NCBI RefSeq assembly: GCF_003985155.1
Contig: NZ_ML133691.1
Span: 310,001-374,000, forward strand
Origin: Rhizobium vallis
GTDB lineage: Bacteria; Pseudomonadota; Alphaproteobacteria; Rhizobiales; Rhizobiaceae
Reading direction: 5' to 3'
DNA length: 64,000 nucleotides
Positions 8,882 through 17,135 of the stretch are shown in pieces. The position numbers and the translations under genes are program-made. The notes beneath the pieces are model-generated. The model was not told where the DNA came from and made no database searches. It was given only the letters and a program-made list of their open reading frames with translations. Position 1 is the stretch's first letter. Each line of letters begins with the position of its first letter.

Positions 8882-9290
8882 GTTTCGCCCTGGCGAGGTG
8901 ATAACCTATCCCTATCTCTGGGCATGGCAGCAGCAGCGTGGCGAGACCGAGGGGCGCAAACAGCGCCCGGTCTGTGTGGTCGTGGCGATCCGCAGTGCGA
9001 GCGATGGAAATACGCATCTCGTCCTTCTGGCAATCACCACACAGCCGCCGGAGGCGGGAAGGATTGCGCTGGAGATTCCCGATATCGAACGTCGGCGCGC
9101 CGGTCTCGGTGATCTCAAGCAGAGTTGGATCGTCGTCGACGAATACAATTACGATGTCGTCGAGCGTTCCTGGTACATCGAACCTCATCAGGAGGTTCTT
9201 GGTCGATTCAGCAAGACCTTCGCGATGAAGATTGCCGCCATGTTCGCGAAAGCGCGAGGTCAATCGGGTCGGATCAACCGACTCGACTGA
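8871..9290 (+). CDS. Type II toxin, PemK/MazF-like
   Basis: A 139-residue protein starting MSHEFRPGEVITYPYLW at ATG 8871. The frame is open further upstream, but the overlap with the antitoxin makes 8871 the natural start. The KQRPVCVVVAIR strand and the later LLAITTQPP correspond to the RPVLVVS and IITS strands of the PemK/MazF ribonuclease fold. The assignment is moderate, because the middle of the protein diverges from classical MazF. If correct, it is an mRNA-cleaving toxin controlled by the preceding antitoxin. It converges on the AraC gene with 7 bp between the stops. Confidence 0.72.
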   Translation: MSHEFRPGEVITYPYLWAWQQQRGETEGRKQRPVCVVVAIRSASDGNTHLVLLAITTQPPEAGRIALEIPDIERRRAGLGDLKQSWIVVDEYNYDVVERSWYIEPHQEVLGRFSKTFAMKIAAMFAKARGQSGRINRLD

Positions 9291-9297
9291 CACGCCC

Positions 9298-10371
9298 TCA
9301 ATTTTCCGCTCCCTCCCGGCGAAAAACCTCGGGACTCCTGCCCATCCATTTGCGGAAGGCGCGGAAGAAGGCGCTGGGTTCGGAATAGCCGAGCTGCACC
9401 GCGATCTCGCCGATGGCCCTTGGCGTGTTCAGCAACAGCTCGACGGCGAGATCCCGGCGGATGTCGTCCTTGATGGCAGCATAGCTTTGTCCCTCATCGT
9501 GCAGGCGGTGGCGTAACGTTGAGGGCGGCATGCGCATGTCGGCGGCGAGTTCGGCGAAGCTCCGCCACATACCCGGCGTTGCCTGGCTCAAGCGGCGGCG
9601 GACGGCGGCGGCGATGCCGGCATCATAACGATAGCGCACCAGAATATTGGCGGGGGCGCCGCGCAGGAACTGTTTGAGCGCCTGTTCGCTGCGTGAAATC
9701 GGCAGGTCGAGCAAGGCGCTGTCGAAGCCGAGGCGGCTGATCGGTTGCGAGAAGCGCACGGGTGCGCCAAAGAAGAGCCGGTAGTCGGCGCCTTGTTTCG
9801 GCTCAGGGCAGCGGAAATCGACGAGGCGGATCGGGATGCGCCGGCCGACCAGCCAGCAGATGATGCCGTGCAGGATGATCCAATAGGTGCGGTAGGCGAA
9901 GGCCGAACGCGGGCCGCCGGCATCCCGGAGTTCGATCTCGGCCAGTCCATCGCGGATGACGAGGCGCCCCCGGGGATCGTCGAGCACGACATCGAGGAAG
10001 CGCAGGGCTCGGCGTAGCGCATGCCCGAGCGTCGGCGCATGCAGCACGCAATGGCAAAGCAGCGTGAAGCTGCCGCTGCGCATCGGCCGTGCGCCCATGC
10101 CGAAGAATTCATCGTCGAGTTCGGCGGCGATTGCCAGCCAGAGTGCCCCATAGGTTTCCGCCGAAACCGGCTGGTCGACGAGCAGGTCGTCTCGGGATAG
10201 CAAGCCGACGCGGTCAAGGATCGGCGCCGTCGGTTTGCCGAGCCGCCGCAGACTGTCGAGCGCCTCCTCCACAAAGCCCGGCGCGATCATCCGTCGTTCG
10301 ATCTCGGCCATCCCATCCTCGCTATGGCAAAACTGGCCGAAATAATGGAGCAGTTCTGTCATCGCTTGCAA
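9298..10371 (-). CDS. AraC-family transcriptional regulator
   Basis: A 357-residue regulator with an N-terminal 'arabinose-binding-like' domain of the OruR/ArgR type (about residues 20-210) and a C-terminal AraC double helix-turn-helix. The second helix-turn-helix is RAIGEIAVQLGYSEPSAFFRAFRKWMG, seen in parts as AIGEIAVQLGYSE and AFFRAFRKWMGRSPE. It is transcribed divergently from the SDR-thiolase-BCKDH operon with a 72-bp gap, so it most likely activates that operon in response to a branched-chain or fatty-acid intermediate. The inducer cannot be read from the sequence. Confidence 0.9.
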   Translation of the reverse strand: MQAMTELLHYFGQFCHSEDGMAEIERRMIAPGFVEEALDSLRRLGKPTAPILDRVGLLSRDDLLVDQPVSAETYGALWLAIAAELDDEFFGMGARPMRSGSFTLLCHCVLHAPTLGHALRRALRFLDVVLDDPRGRLVIRDGLAEIELRDAGGPRSAFAYRTYWIILHGIICWLVGRRIPIRLVDFRCPEPKQGADYRLFFGAPVRFSQPISRLGFDSALLDLPISRSEQALKQFLRGAPANILVRYRYDAGIAAAVRRRLSQATPGMWRSFAELAADMRMPPSTLRHRLHDEGQSYAAIKDDIRRDLAVELLLNTPRAIGEIAVQLGYSEPSAFFRAFRKWMGRSPEVFRREGAEN

Positions 10372-10443
10372 TAGGTGGAGCGAATAGAATCGTACCTGTC
10401 GGTTGCGCTTTGAGGAGGGCGCGGCCGGCAGGGAGGAACATTC

Positions 10444-11211
10444 ATGCTGATCCGAGGTGCAAGTTTCATCGTGACCGGGGGCGGCTCAGGCCTCGGTGCG
10501 GCAACGGTGCGCACACTTGTCGAGGCAGGCGGACGCGTGACGATCGCCGATCTCAATGCCGAAGCGGGCGAAGAGATCGCCCGGGAGTTCGGGAGCGATG
10601 CCCGTTTCGTCAAGGCCGATGTAACCGATGCTGAGCAGGGAACGGCAGTGGTTGCCACAGCCCTCGAAGCCTTCGGCAGTTTGCGCGGATTGGTCAATTG
10701 CGCGGGCGTGGCGCCCGCCGAAAAGGTGATCGGCCGCGACGGGCCGCACCGGTTGGAAAGCTTTGCGCGCACGGTCTCCATCAATCTCATTGGCACGTTC
10801 AACATGATCCGGCTTGCCGCCGCGGCGATCGAGAAGACTGAGCCGGATGCGGAAGGTGAGCGCGGCGTGATCGTCAATACAGCCTCGGTTGCCGCCTTCG
10901 ACGGCCAGATCGGCCAGGCGGCCTATGCCGCTTCCAAGGGTGGTGTGGCGGCGATGACGCTGCCGATTGCCCGCGAGCTTGCCCGCCACGGCGTTCGCGT
11001 CGTGTCGATCGCGCCCGGCATCTTCGAGACACCGATGATGGCCGGCATGCCGACGGAGGTGCGGGAAGCGCTCGGCAAGAGCGTGCCGTTTCCGCCGCGG
11101 CTCGGACGTCCGACGGAATTTGCCGGGCTGGTGCGCCATATCTTTGAAAACAACATGCTGAACGGCGAGGTGATCCGCCTCGACGGCGCATTGCGGATGG
11201 GCGCGCGGTAA
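10444..11211 (+). CDS. SDR dehydrogenase, type II 3-hydroxyacyl-CoA dehydrogenase-like
   Basis: A 255-residue short-chain dehydrogenase with the NAD-binding glycine loop VTGGGSGLG (residues about 11-19), the NNAG-equivalent NCAGVAP, and the catalytic Ser...Tyr-x3-Lys in TASVAAFDGQIGQAAYAASKGG. The sequence resembles HSD17B10/2-methyl-3-hydroxybutyryl-CoA dehydrogenases. It is first in an operon with a thiolase, an acyl-CoA dehydrogenase and the branched-chain keto-acid dehydrogenase, which supports the 2-methyl-3-hydroxybutyryl-CoA oxidation step of isoleucine degradation. Confidence 0.88.
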   Translation: MLIRGASFIVTGGGSGLGAATVRTLVEAGGRVTIADLNAEAGEEIAREFGSDARFVKADVTDAEQGTAVVATALEAFGSLRGLVNCAGVAPAEKVIGRDGPHRLESFARTVSINLIGTFNMIRLAAAAIEKTEPDAEGERGVIVNTASVAAFDGQIGQAAYAASKGGVAAMTLPIARELARHGVRVVSIAPGIFETPMMAGMPTEVREALGKSVPFPPRLGRPTEFAGLVRHIFENNMLNGEVIRLDGALRMGAR

Positions 11212-11235
11212 GCGCGTCGCTCGAAGGAGGGAAAG

Positions 11236-12423
11236 ATGGTTTTGCAGGATCCCATCGTCATCGTCGGTGCGGCGCGCACCCCGATCGGCAGCTTTCAGGG
11301 AGAGCTGAAAGAGGCGACAGCGCCCGAGCTTGGAGCAGCGGCGATCCGGGCGGCACTTGAGCGGAGCCGCGTCGAGGCCGAGGCGATCGAGGAGGTTGTC
11401 TTCGGCTGCGTGCTGCCGGCTGGCCAGGGGCAGGCGCCGGCGCGCCAGGCTGCGATCCATGCCGGCTTGCCCTTCGCGACCGGGGCCAGCACCGTCAACA
11501 AGATGTGCGGCTCAGGCATGAAGGCGGTCATGATGGCTCATGATCTGATTACGGCCGGCAGTGGCTCGATAGCTGCCGCGGGCGGCATGGAAAGCATGAC
11601 GAATGCGCCCTATCTCCTGGACAAGGCCCGCGGCGGCTATAGGCTCGGCCATGGGCGTGTCGTGGATCACATGTTCCTCGACGGGCTGGAGGATGCATAT
11701 GACAAGGGGCGCTTGATGGGCAGCTTCGCGGAGGATTGCGCCGAGGCCTATCAGTTCACGCGCGAGGCGCAGGATGCCTATGCCATTGCCTCGCTGACGC
11801 GGGCGCAGAAGGCGATCGCCGAAGGTTACTTCGAAAGCGAGATCGTGCCGGTCACCGTGAAATCGGGCAAATCAGAGCAGGTGGCGAGCCGCGACGAACA
11901 GCCGGGAAAGGCGAAACCCGACAAGATCCCGACGCTGAAGCCGGCCTTCCGTGACGGCGGCACGGTGACGGCTGCCAATTCCAGCTCGATCTCCGATGGC
12001 GCGGCAGCCCTGGTGCTGATGCGCCGCTCGGAGGCGGATCGCCGCGGCCTGAGGCCGCTTGCCACCATCCTCGGCCACGCCACCCATTCTCAGGCACCCA
12101 ATCTTTTCGCCACCGCGCCGATCGGCGCGCTTCAGAAATTGTCCGATCGTACCGGCCTGGCGCTCTCGGAGGTCGATCTCTTCGAAATCAACGAGGCCTT
12201 CGCCGTCGTCGCCATGGCGGCGATGCGCGATCTCGACCTGCCGCATGAAAAGGTCAATGTGCATGGCGGCGCCTGCGCGCTCGGCCATCCCATAGGCGCT
12301 TCCGGAGCCCGCATCCTGGTGACGCTGCTTGCGGCGCTGGAGCGCTACGACCTGAAGCGCGGCATGGCCGCGCTTTGCATCGGCGGCGGCGAGGCGACGG
12401 CAGTCGCGATCGAGCGGCAATAG
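11236..12423 (+). CDS. Acetyl-CoA C-acyltransferase (thiolase)
   Basis: A 395-residue type II thiolase. The acyl-accepting Cys is in NKMCGSGMKAVM. The catalytic His lies in GGACALGHPIGASG and the second Cys in LCIGGGEATAV, slightly different from the usual CIGGGMG. GAARTPIGSFQG marks the N-terminus. It starts 24 bp after the SDR with a GGAGGG ribosome-binding site. In this operon it probably splits 2-methylacetoacetyl-CoA to acetyl-CoA plus propionyl-CoA. Acetoacetyl-CoA thiolase activity is equally possible from the sequence. Confidence 0.92.
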   Translation: MVLQDPIVIVGAARTPIGSFQGELKEATAPELGAAAIRAALERSRVEAEAIEEVVFGCVLPAGQGQAPARQAAIHAGLPFATGASTVNKMCGSGMKAVMMAHDLITAGSGSIAAAGGMESMTNAPYLLDKARGGYRLGHGRVVDHMFLDGLEDAYDKGRLMGSFAEDCAEAYQFTREAQDAYAIASLTRAQKAIAEGYFESEIVPVTVKSGKSEQVASRDEQPGKAKPDKIPTLKPAFRDGGTVTAANSSSISDGAAALVLMRRSEADRRGLRPLATILGHATHSQAPNLFATAPIGALQKLSDRTGLALSEVDLFEINEAFAVVAMAAMRDLDLPHEKVNVHGGACALGHPIGASGARILVTLLAALERYDLKRGMAALCIGGGEATAVAIERQ

Positions 12424-12440
12424 GAGAGGGGAAGAAACAG

Positions 12441-13568
12441 ATGATCCTTTCCGACCTCCAGCAGCAAATCTCAGATCTCGCCCGCGATTTTGCCCGCGAC
12501 CGGCTGGCGCCGGGGGCGGCCAGACGCGACCGGGAGCATCTCTTTCCGCGCGAGGAATTGAAGGAGATGGGTGAACTCGGGCTGCTCGGCATGCTGGTGC
12601 CGGAGGCCTATGGCGGCTCGGATACCGGTGTGATCGCCTATGCCGCCGCACTGGAGGAGATTGCCGCCGGCGACGGACCTTGTTCCACCATCATGAGCGT
12701 GCACAGCTCCGTCGGCTGCGTGCCGATCCTGAAATTCGGCTCCGAGGAGCAGCGGCAGCGCTTCCTGCCGAAGCTCGCCAGCGGCGAATGGATCGGCGGC
12801 TTTGCGCTTACCGAGCCGCAGGCCGGTTCCGATGCCTCGAACCTGAAGACCCGAGCCCGGCGTGACGGCGATCACTACGTGCTCGACGGCGCCAAGCAGT
12901 TCATCACCTCGGGCAAGAACGGCAACGTGATCATCGTCTTCGCCGTCACTGATCCCGACGCCGGCAAGAAAGGCATCACCGCCTTCATCGTGCCGACGGA
13001 GACGCCGGGCTACGAGGTAATCCGCGTCGAGGAAAAGCTCGGTCTACATTCCACCGATACCTGCCAAATCGCCTTCAACAACATGCGCATTCCTGCGGAT
13101 TTCAGGCTGGGTGCGGAAGGCGAAGGCTATCGCATCGCGCTCGCCAATCTCGAGGGCGGGCGGATCGGCATTGCCGCGCAGGCCGTCGGCATGGCGCGCG
13201 CGGCCTTCGAGGCAGCGCGCGATTACGCCAAGGAGCGTACGGCCTTCGGCAAGCCGATTTTCGAACATCAGGCCGTTGCCTTCCGCCTTGCAGACATGGC
13301 GGTGCGGATCGAGGCGGCGCGCCAGCTCGTCTTTCATGCCGCTTCCCTCCGGGAGGCGGAGCTTCCCTGCCTCTCGGAAGCTTCGATGGCGAAGCTCTTT
13401 GCCTCGGAGATGGCCGAGCGCGTCTGCTCCGACGCGATCCAGATCCACGGCGGTTACGGCTACATGGCCGATTATCCGGTCGAGCGGATTTATCGCGATG
13501 TGCGCATCTGCCAGATCTATGAGGGAACGAGTGATGTGCAGCGCATGGTGATCGCCCGCAATCTATAG
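12441..13568 (+). CDS. Acyl-CoA dehydrogenase (short/branched-chain type)
   Basis: A 375-residue flavoprotein beginning MILSDLQQQISDLARDFARD. The ATG at 12441 has a GAGGGGAAG ribosome-binding region. It carries the FAD/substrate signatures ALTEPQAGSDASN and the catalytic Glu in CQIYEGTSDVQRM, as in short- and medium-chain dehydrogenases. This separates it from the isovaleryl-CoA enzyme at 7338-8483. The operon suggests 2-methylbutyryl-CoA or isobutyryl-CoA as substrate. Its final codons and stop are exactly duplicated downstream. Confidence 0.9.
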   Translation: MILSDLQQQISDLARDFARDRLAPGAARRDREHLFPREELKEMGELGLLGMLVPEAYGGSDTGVIAYAAALEEIAAGDGPCSTIMSVHSSVGCVPILKFGSEEQRQRFLPKLASGEWIGGFALTEPQAGSDASNLKTRARRDGDHYVLDGAKQFITSGKNGNVIIVFAVTDPDAGKKGITAFIVPTETPGYEVIRVEEKLGLHSTDTCQIAFNNMRIPADFRLGAEGEGYRIALANLEGGRIGIAAQAVGMARAAFEAARDYAKERTAFGKPIFEHQAVAFRLADMAVRIEAARQLVFHAASLREAELPCLSEASMAKLFASEMAERVCSDAIQIHGGYGYMADYPVERIYRDVRICQIYEGTSDVQRMVIARNL

Positions 13569-13583
13569 GCCCGCAATCTATAG
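13554..13583. repeat. Exact 15-bp tandem duplication over a stop codon
   Basis: The sequence gcccgcaatctatag occurs twice in immediate succession (13554-13568 and 13569-13583). The first copy encodes the last four residues and stop of the acyl-CoA dehydrogenase, so the second adds an in-frame duplicate tail and stop with no effect on the protein. Confidence 0.95.
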
Positions 13584-13645
13584 GAATGACATCCGGTCCG
13601 CTTCCGGGGAGGGGAGCAGGGCCGGCAAAGGGAGGAAAGAAAAAT

Positions 13646-14878
13646 ATGGTGGATTCCGCTCGTTTGAGCCTGCATGTCCCCGAACCCGCCGTCCGCCCGG
13701 GCGGCCAGCCTGATTTTTCCAACGTCAAGATCGCCAAGGCGGGCTCCGTGCCGCGGCCGGAGGTGGATGTCGCATCCGAAGATATTCGCGATCTTGCCTA
13801 TTCGATCATCCGCGTGCTGAACCGCGATGGCGAACCGGTTGGTCCGTGGGCGGGCTCGCTCTCAGACGAGGAGTTGCTGACCGGGCTTCGCAACATGATG
13901 AAGCTGCGCGCCTTCGACGCTCGCATGCTGATGGCGCAGCGGCAGGGCAAGACCTCCTTCTACATGCAGCATCTCGGCGAAGAGGCGGTCAGCTGTGCCT
14001 TCCGCAAAGCGCTCAACAAGGGAGACATGAATTTCCCGACCTATCGTCAGGCGGGCCTCTTGATCGCCGACGACTACCCGATGGTCGAGATGATGAACCA
14101 GATCTACTCGAACGAGAGCGATCCGCTGCGCGGCCGGCAGCTGCCGATCATGTACTCGTCCAAGGAGCACGGCTTCTTCACCATCTCGGGCAATCTCGCC
14201 ACGCAATATGTGCAGGCTGTGGGCTGGGCAATGGCCTCGGCGATCAAGAACGACAGCCGCATTGCCGCGGCCTGGATCGGCGACGGATCAACGGCGGAAT
14301 CGGATTTCCACTCGGCGCTCGTCTTCGCCTCGACCTACAAGGCGCCGGTCATCCTCAATATCGTCAACAATCAGTGGGCGATCTCCACCTTCCAGGGCAT
14401 TGCCCGCGGCGGCTCCGGCACTTTTGCCGCCCGCGGCCTCGGCTTCGGCATTCCGGCGCTGCGGGTCGATGGAAACGACTATCTCGCCGTCCATGCCGTC
14501 GCCCGCTGGGCGGCCGAGCGCGCGCGCCGCAATCTTGGCCCGACGCTGATCGAATATGTGACCTATCGCGTTGGCGCACATTCGACCTCAGACGATCCGA
14601 GTGCCTACCGGCCAAAGACGGAATCGGAGGCCTGGCCGCTCGGCGACCCCGTGCTGCGGCTGAAAAAACATCTGATCGTCAAGGGCGCATGGTCGGAGGA
14701 GCGGCATGTGCAGGCCGAAGCCGAAATTATGGACGAGGTGATCGAAGCGCAGCGCCAGGCAGAAACGCATGGCACGCTGCATGCCGGCGGCAAGCCTTCG
14801 GTGCGCGATATTTTCGAGGGCGTCTATGCCGAGATGCCACCGCATATCCGTCGCCAGCGGCAGAAGGCGGGGTACTGA
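13646..14878 (+). CDS. bkdA1: Branched-chain 2-oxoacid dehydrogenase E1 alpha subunit
   Basis: A 410-residue thiamine-diphosphate-dependent E1 alpha subunit. The start is ATG 13646, with GGAGGAAAG just upstream. The long N-terminal extension with VPEPAVRPG and the segment GKTSFYMQHLGEEA are typical of bacterial BCKDH. The ThDP/Mg motif is GDGSTAESDFHSAL...NNQWAIST. It forms an alpha2beta2 complex with the next gene product. It decarboxylates 2-oxoisovalerate, 2-oxoisocaproate and 3-methyl-2-oxovalerate and passes the acyl group to the E2 lipoyl arm. The four bkd genes are almost contiguous, with 1-3 bp gaps after this gene. Confidence 0.95.
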   Translation: MVDSARLSLHVPEPAVRPGGQPDFSNVKIAKAGSVPRPEVDVASEDIRDLAYSIIRVLNRDGEPVGPWAGSLSDEELLTGLRNMMKLRAFDARMLMAQRQGKTSFYMQHLGEEAVSCAFRKALNKGDMNFPTYRQAGLLIADDYPMVEMMNQIYSNESDPLRGRQLPIMYSSKEHGFFTISGNLATQYVQAVGWAMASAIKNDSRIAAAWIGDGSTAESDFHSALVFASTYKAPVILNIVNNQWAISTFQGIARGGSGTFAARGLGFGIPALRVDGNDYLAVHAVARWAAERARRNLGPTLIEYVTYRVGAHSTSDDPSAYRPKTESEAWPLGDPVLRLKKHLIVKGAWSEERHVQAEAEIMDEVIEAQRQAETHGTLHAGGKPSVRDIFEGVYAEMPPHIRRQRQKAGY

Positions 14879-14879
14879 C

Positions 14880-15893
14880 ATGACCAGAATGACGATGATC
14901 GAGGCCGTGCGCAGTGCCATGGATGTCTCTATGGCTAGGGATGACAATGTCGTGGTCTTCGGCGAGGATGTCGGTTACTTCGGCGGCGTCTTCCGCTCGA
15001 CCCAGGGCCTGCAGGCAAAGTACGGCAGGACACGCTGCTTCGACACGCCGATCAGCGAATCCGGGATCGTCGGCACGGCGATCGGCATGGCGGCCTATGG
15101 GCTGAAGCCCTGTGTCGAAATCCAGTTCGCCGACTACATGTATCCGGCCTATGACCAGCTGACGCAGGAGGCGGCGCGCATCCGCTACCGTTCCAACGGC
15201 GATTTCACCTGCCCGATCGTCGTGCGTATGCCCACAGGCGGCGGCATCTTCGGCGGCCAAACCCACAGTCAGAGCCCGGAAGCGCTCTTCACCCATGTCT
15301 GCGGATTGAAGGTCATCGTGCCTTCCAATCCCTATGACGCCAAAGGCCTGCTGATTGCAGCGATCGAGGATCCCGATCCCGTCATGTTCCTTGAGCCGAA
15401 GCGGCTCTATAACGGTCCCTTCGACGGCCATCACGAGCGGCCGGTGACGCCCTGGTCGAAACACGATCTCGGCGAGGTGCCCGATGGCCATTACACCATC
15501 CCGATCGGCAAAGCCGAGGTGCGGCGCACGGGATCGGCGGTGACTGTGGTTGCCTATGGCACGATGGTGCATGTGGCGCTTGCCGCGGCCGAGGATGCCG
15601 GCATCGATGCCGAGGTGATCGATCTCCGAAGCCTGCTGCCGCTCGATCTCGATACGATCGTCCAATCGGTCTCCAAGACCGGCCGTTGCGTCGTCGTGCA
15701 TGAGGCGACCTTGACATCGGGCTTCGGCGCCGAAGTCGTGGCGCTGGTGCAGGAACATTGCTTCTATCATCTCGAAGCGCCAGTCGTTCGCGTTGCCGGC
15801 TGGGACACGCCCTATCCGCATGCGCAGGAGTGGGACTATTTTCCCGGTCCCGGCCGTGTCGGGCGGGCGCTTGCCGAAGTCATGGAGGCCTGA
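14880..15893 (+). CDS. bkdA2: Branched-chain 2-oxoacid dehydrogenase E1 beta subunit
   Basis: A 337-residue transketolase-like E1 beta subunit. The ATG at 14880 is one base after the E1 alpha stop and gives the family start MTRMTMIEAVRSAMD. Typical motifs are VVFGEDVGYFGGVFRST, TPISESGIVGTAIGMA and FADYMYPAYDQL. The C-terminal domain includes VDLRSLLPLD-like EVIDLRSLLPLDLDTI and VAGWDTPYPHA. It completes the ThDP site with the alpha subunit in the cytoplasmic complex. Confidence 0.95.
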   Translation: MTRMTMIEAVRSAMDVSMARDDNVVVFGEDVGYFGGVFRSTQGLQAKYGRTRCFDTPISESGIVGTAIGMAAYGLKPCVEIQFADYMYPAYDQLTQEAARIRYRSNGDFTCPIVVRMPTGGGIFGGQTHSQSPEALFTHVCGLKVIVPSNPYDAKGLLIAAIEDPDPVMFLEPKRLYNGPFDGHHERPVTPWSKHDLGEVPDGHYTIPIGKAEVRRTGSAVTVVAYGTMVHVALAAAEDAGIDAEVIDLRSLLPLDLDTIVQSVSKTGRCVVVHEATLTSGFGAEVVALVQEHCFYHLEAPVVRVAGWDTPYPHAQEWDYFPGPGRVGRALAEVMEA

Positions 15894-15896
15894 GCC

Positions 15897-17132
15897 ATGG
15901 GCGAATTCATCATCAAGATGCCCGATGTCGGGGAAGGGGTCGCCGAGGCCGAGCTTGTGGAATGGCATGTGAAGGCAGGAGATCCCGTCCGTGAGGACAT
16001 GGTGATCGCCGCCGTCATGACCGACAAGGCGACGGTGGAAATTCCCTCTCCCGTCGACGGCACCGTCATCTGGCTTGCCGGCGAGGTCGGAGACCGCATC
16101 GCGGTCAAGGCGCCCTTGGTGCGGATCGAGACGGCGGGAGATGTCGGCGAAGCCCAGCCGATGCAGATCTCGCAGACGCCGATTGCCGAAACGACCAAAA
16201 CTGAGATTGCGAAGCCTGCCCCGCCGCCGCCGGCGCCCGTGGCAGCGCCGGCCGAAAAGCCGCTCGCCGCTCCTTCCGTGCGGCTCTTCGCCAGGGAAAG
16301 TGGCGTCGATCTCAGGCAGGTGCAGGGGAGCGGACCGGCCGGACGTATCCTGCGCGAGGATATCGAGCAGTTTCTCGCCCAGGGGGCCGGGACCGCTCCT
16401 GCAACGGTGAAGAACGGCTTTGCCAGGAAGACGGCAACCGAGGAGATCAATCTGACCGGCCTGCGTCGGCGCATCGCCGAAAAGATGGTTCTCTCCACCT
16501 CGCGCATCCCCCACATCACTTACGTGGAGGAAATGGACATGACGGCGCTCGAGGAGCTGCGCGCCACCATGAACGGTGATCGCCGGGCAGGTCACCCGAA
16601 GTTGACCGTTCTGCCCTTTTTGATGCGGGCGCTGGTCAAGGCGATATCCGAACAGCCGGAGGTCAACGCCACCTTCGACGACGACGCCGGCATCATCACG
16701 CGCCATAGCGCCGTGCATATCGGTATCGCGACACAGACGCCGGCCGGCCTGACCGTACCTGTGGTGCGGCATGCGGAAGCCCGCGGCATCTGGGATTGCG
16801 CCGCGGAGATGAACCGGTTGGCGGAAGCGGCGCGATCCGGTACTGCGACGCGCGACGAGCTTTCCGGCTCCACCATCACCATCAGCTCGCTGGGCGCTCT
16901 CGGCGGTATCGCCTCGACGCCCGTCATCAATCACCCCGAAGTGGCGATCATCGGTGTCAACAAGATCGCCACGCGGCCGGTCTGGGACGGCGCGCAGTTC
17001 GTGCCGCGCAAAATAATGAACCTCTCCTCCAGCTTCGACCATCGCATCATCGACGGCTGGGATGCGGCAACCTTCGTGCAGCGCATCCGCACGTTGCTCG
17101 AAACGCCGGCCCTCATTTTCATCGAAGGCTGA
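15897..17132 (+). CDS. bkdB: Branched-chain 2-oxoacid dehydrogenase E2 (dihydrolipoyl acyltransferase)
   Basis: A 411-residue E2 with one N-terminal lipoyl domain (MPDVGEGVAEAELVEW, lipoylated Lys in MTDKATVEIPSP). A Pro/Ala-rich linker occurs near residues 100-120, then a peripheral subunit-binding domain (VRLFARESGVDLRQVQGSGPAGRI), and finally the acyltransferase catalytic domain ending in SSSFDHRIIDGWDAATF, which has the catalytic HRIIDG. It transfers the branched acyl group to CoA and forms the core of the complex. Confidence 0.95.
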   Translation: MGEFIIKMPDVGEGVAEAELVEWHVKAGDPVREDMVIAAVMTDKATVEIPSPVDGTVIWLAGEVGDRIAVKAPLVRIETAGDVGEAQPMQISQTPIAETTKTEIAKPAPPPPAPVAAPAEKPLAAPSVRLFARESGVDLRQVQGSGPAGRILREDIEQFLAQGAGTAPATVKNGFARKTATEEINLTGLRRRIAEKMVLSTSRIPHITYVEEMDMTALEELRATMNGDRRAGHPKLTVLPFLMRALVKAISEQPEVNATFDDDAGIITRHSAVHIGIATQTPAGLTVPVVRHAEARGIWDCAAEMNRLAEAARSGTATRDELSGSTITISSLGALGGIASTPVINHPEVAIIGVNKIATRPVWDGAQFVPRKIMNLSSSFDHRIIDGWDAATFVQRIRTLLETPALIFIEG

Positions 17133-17135
17133 TCC

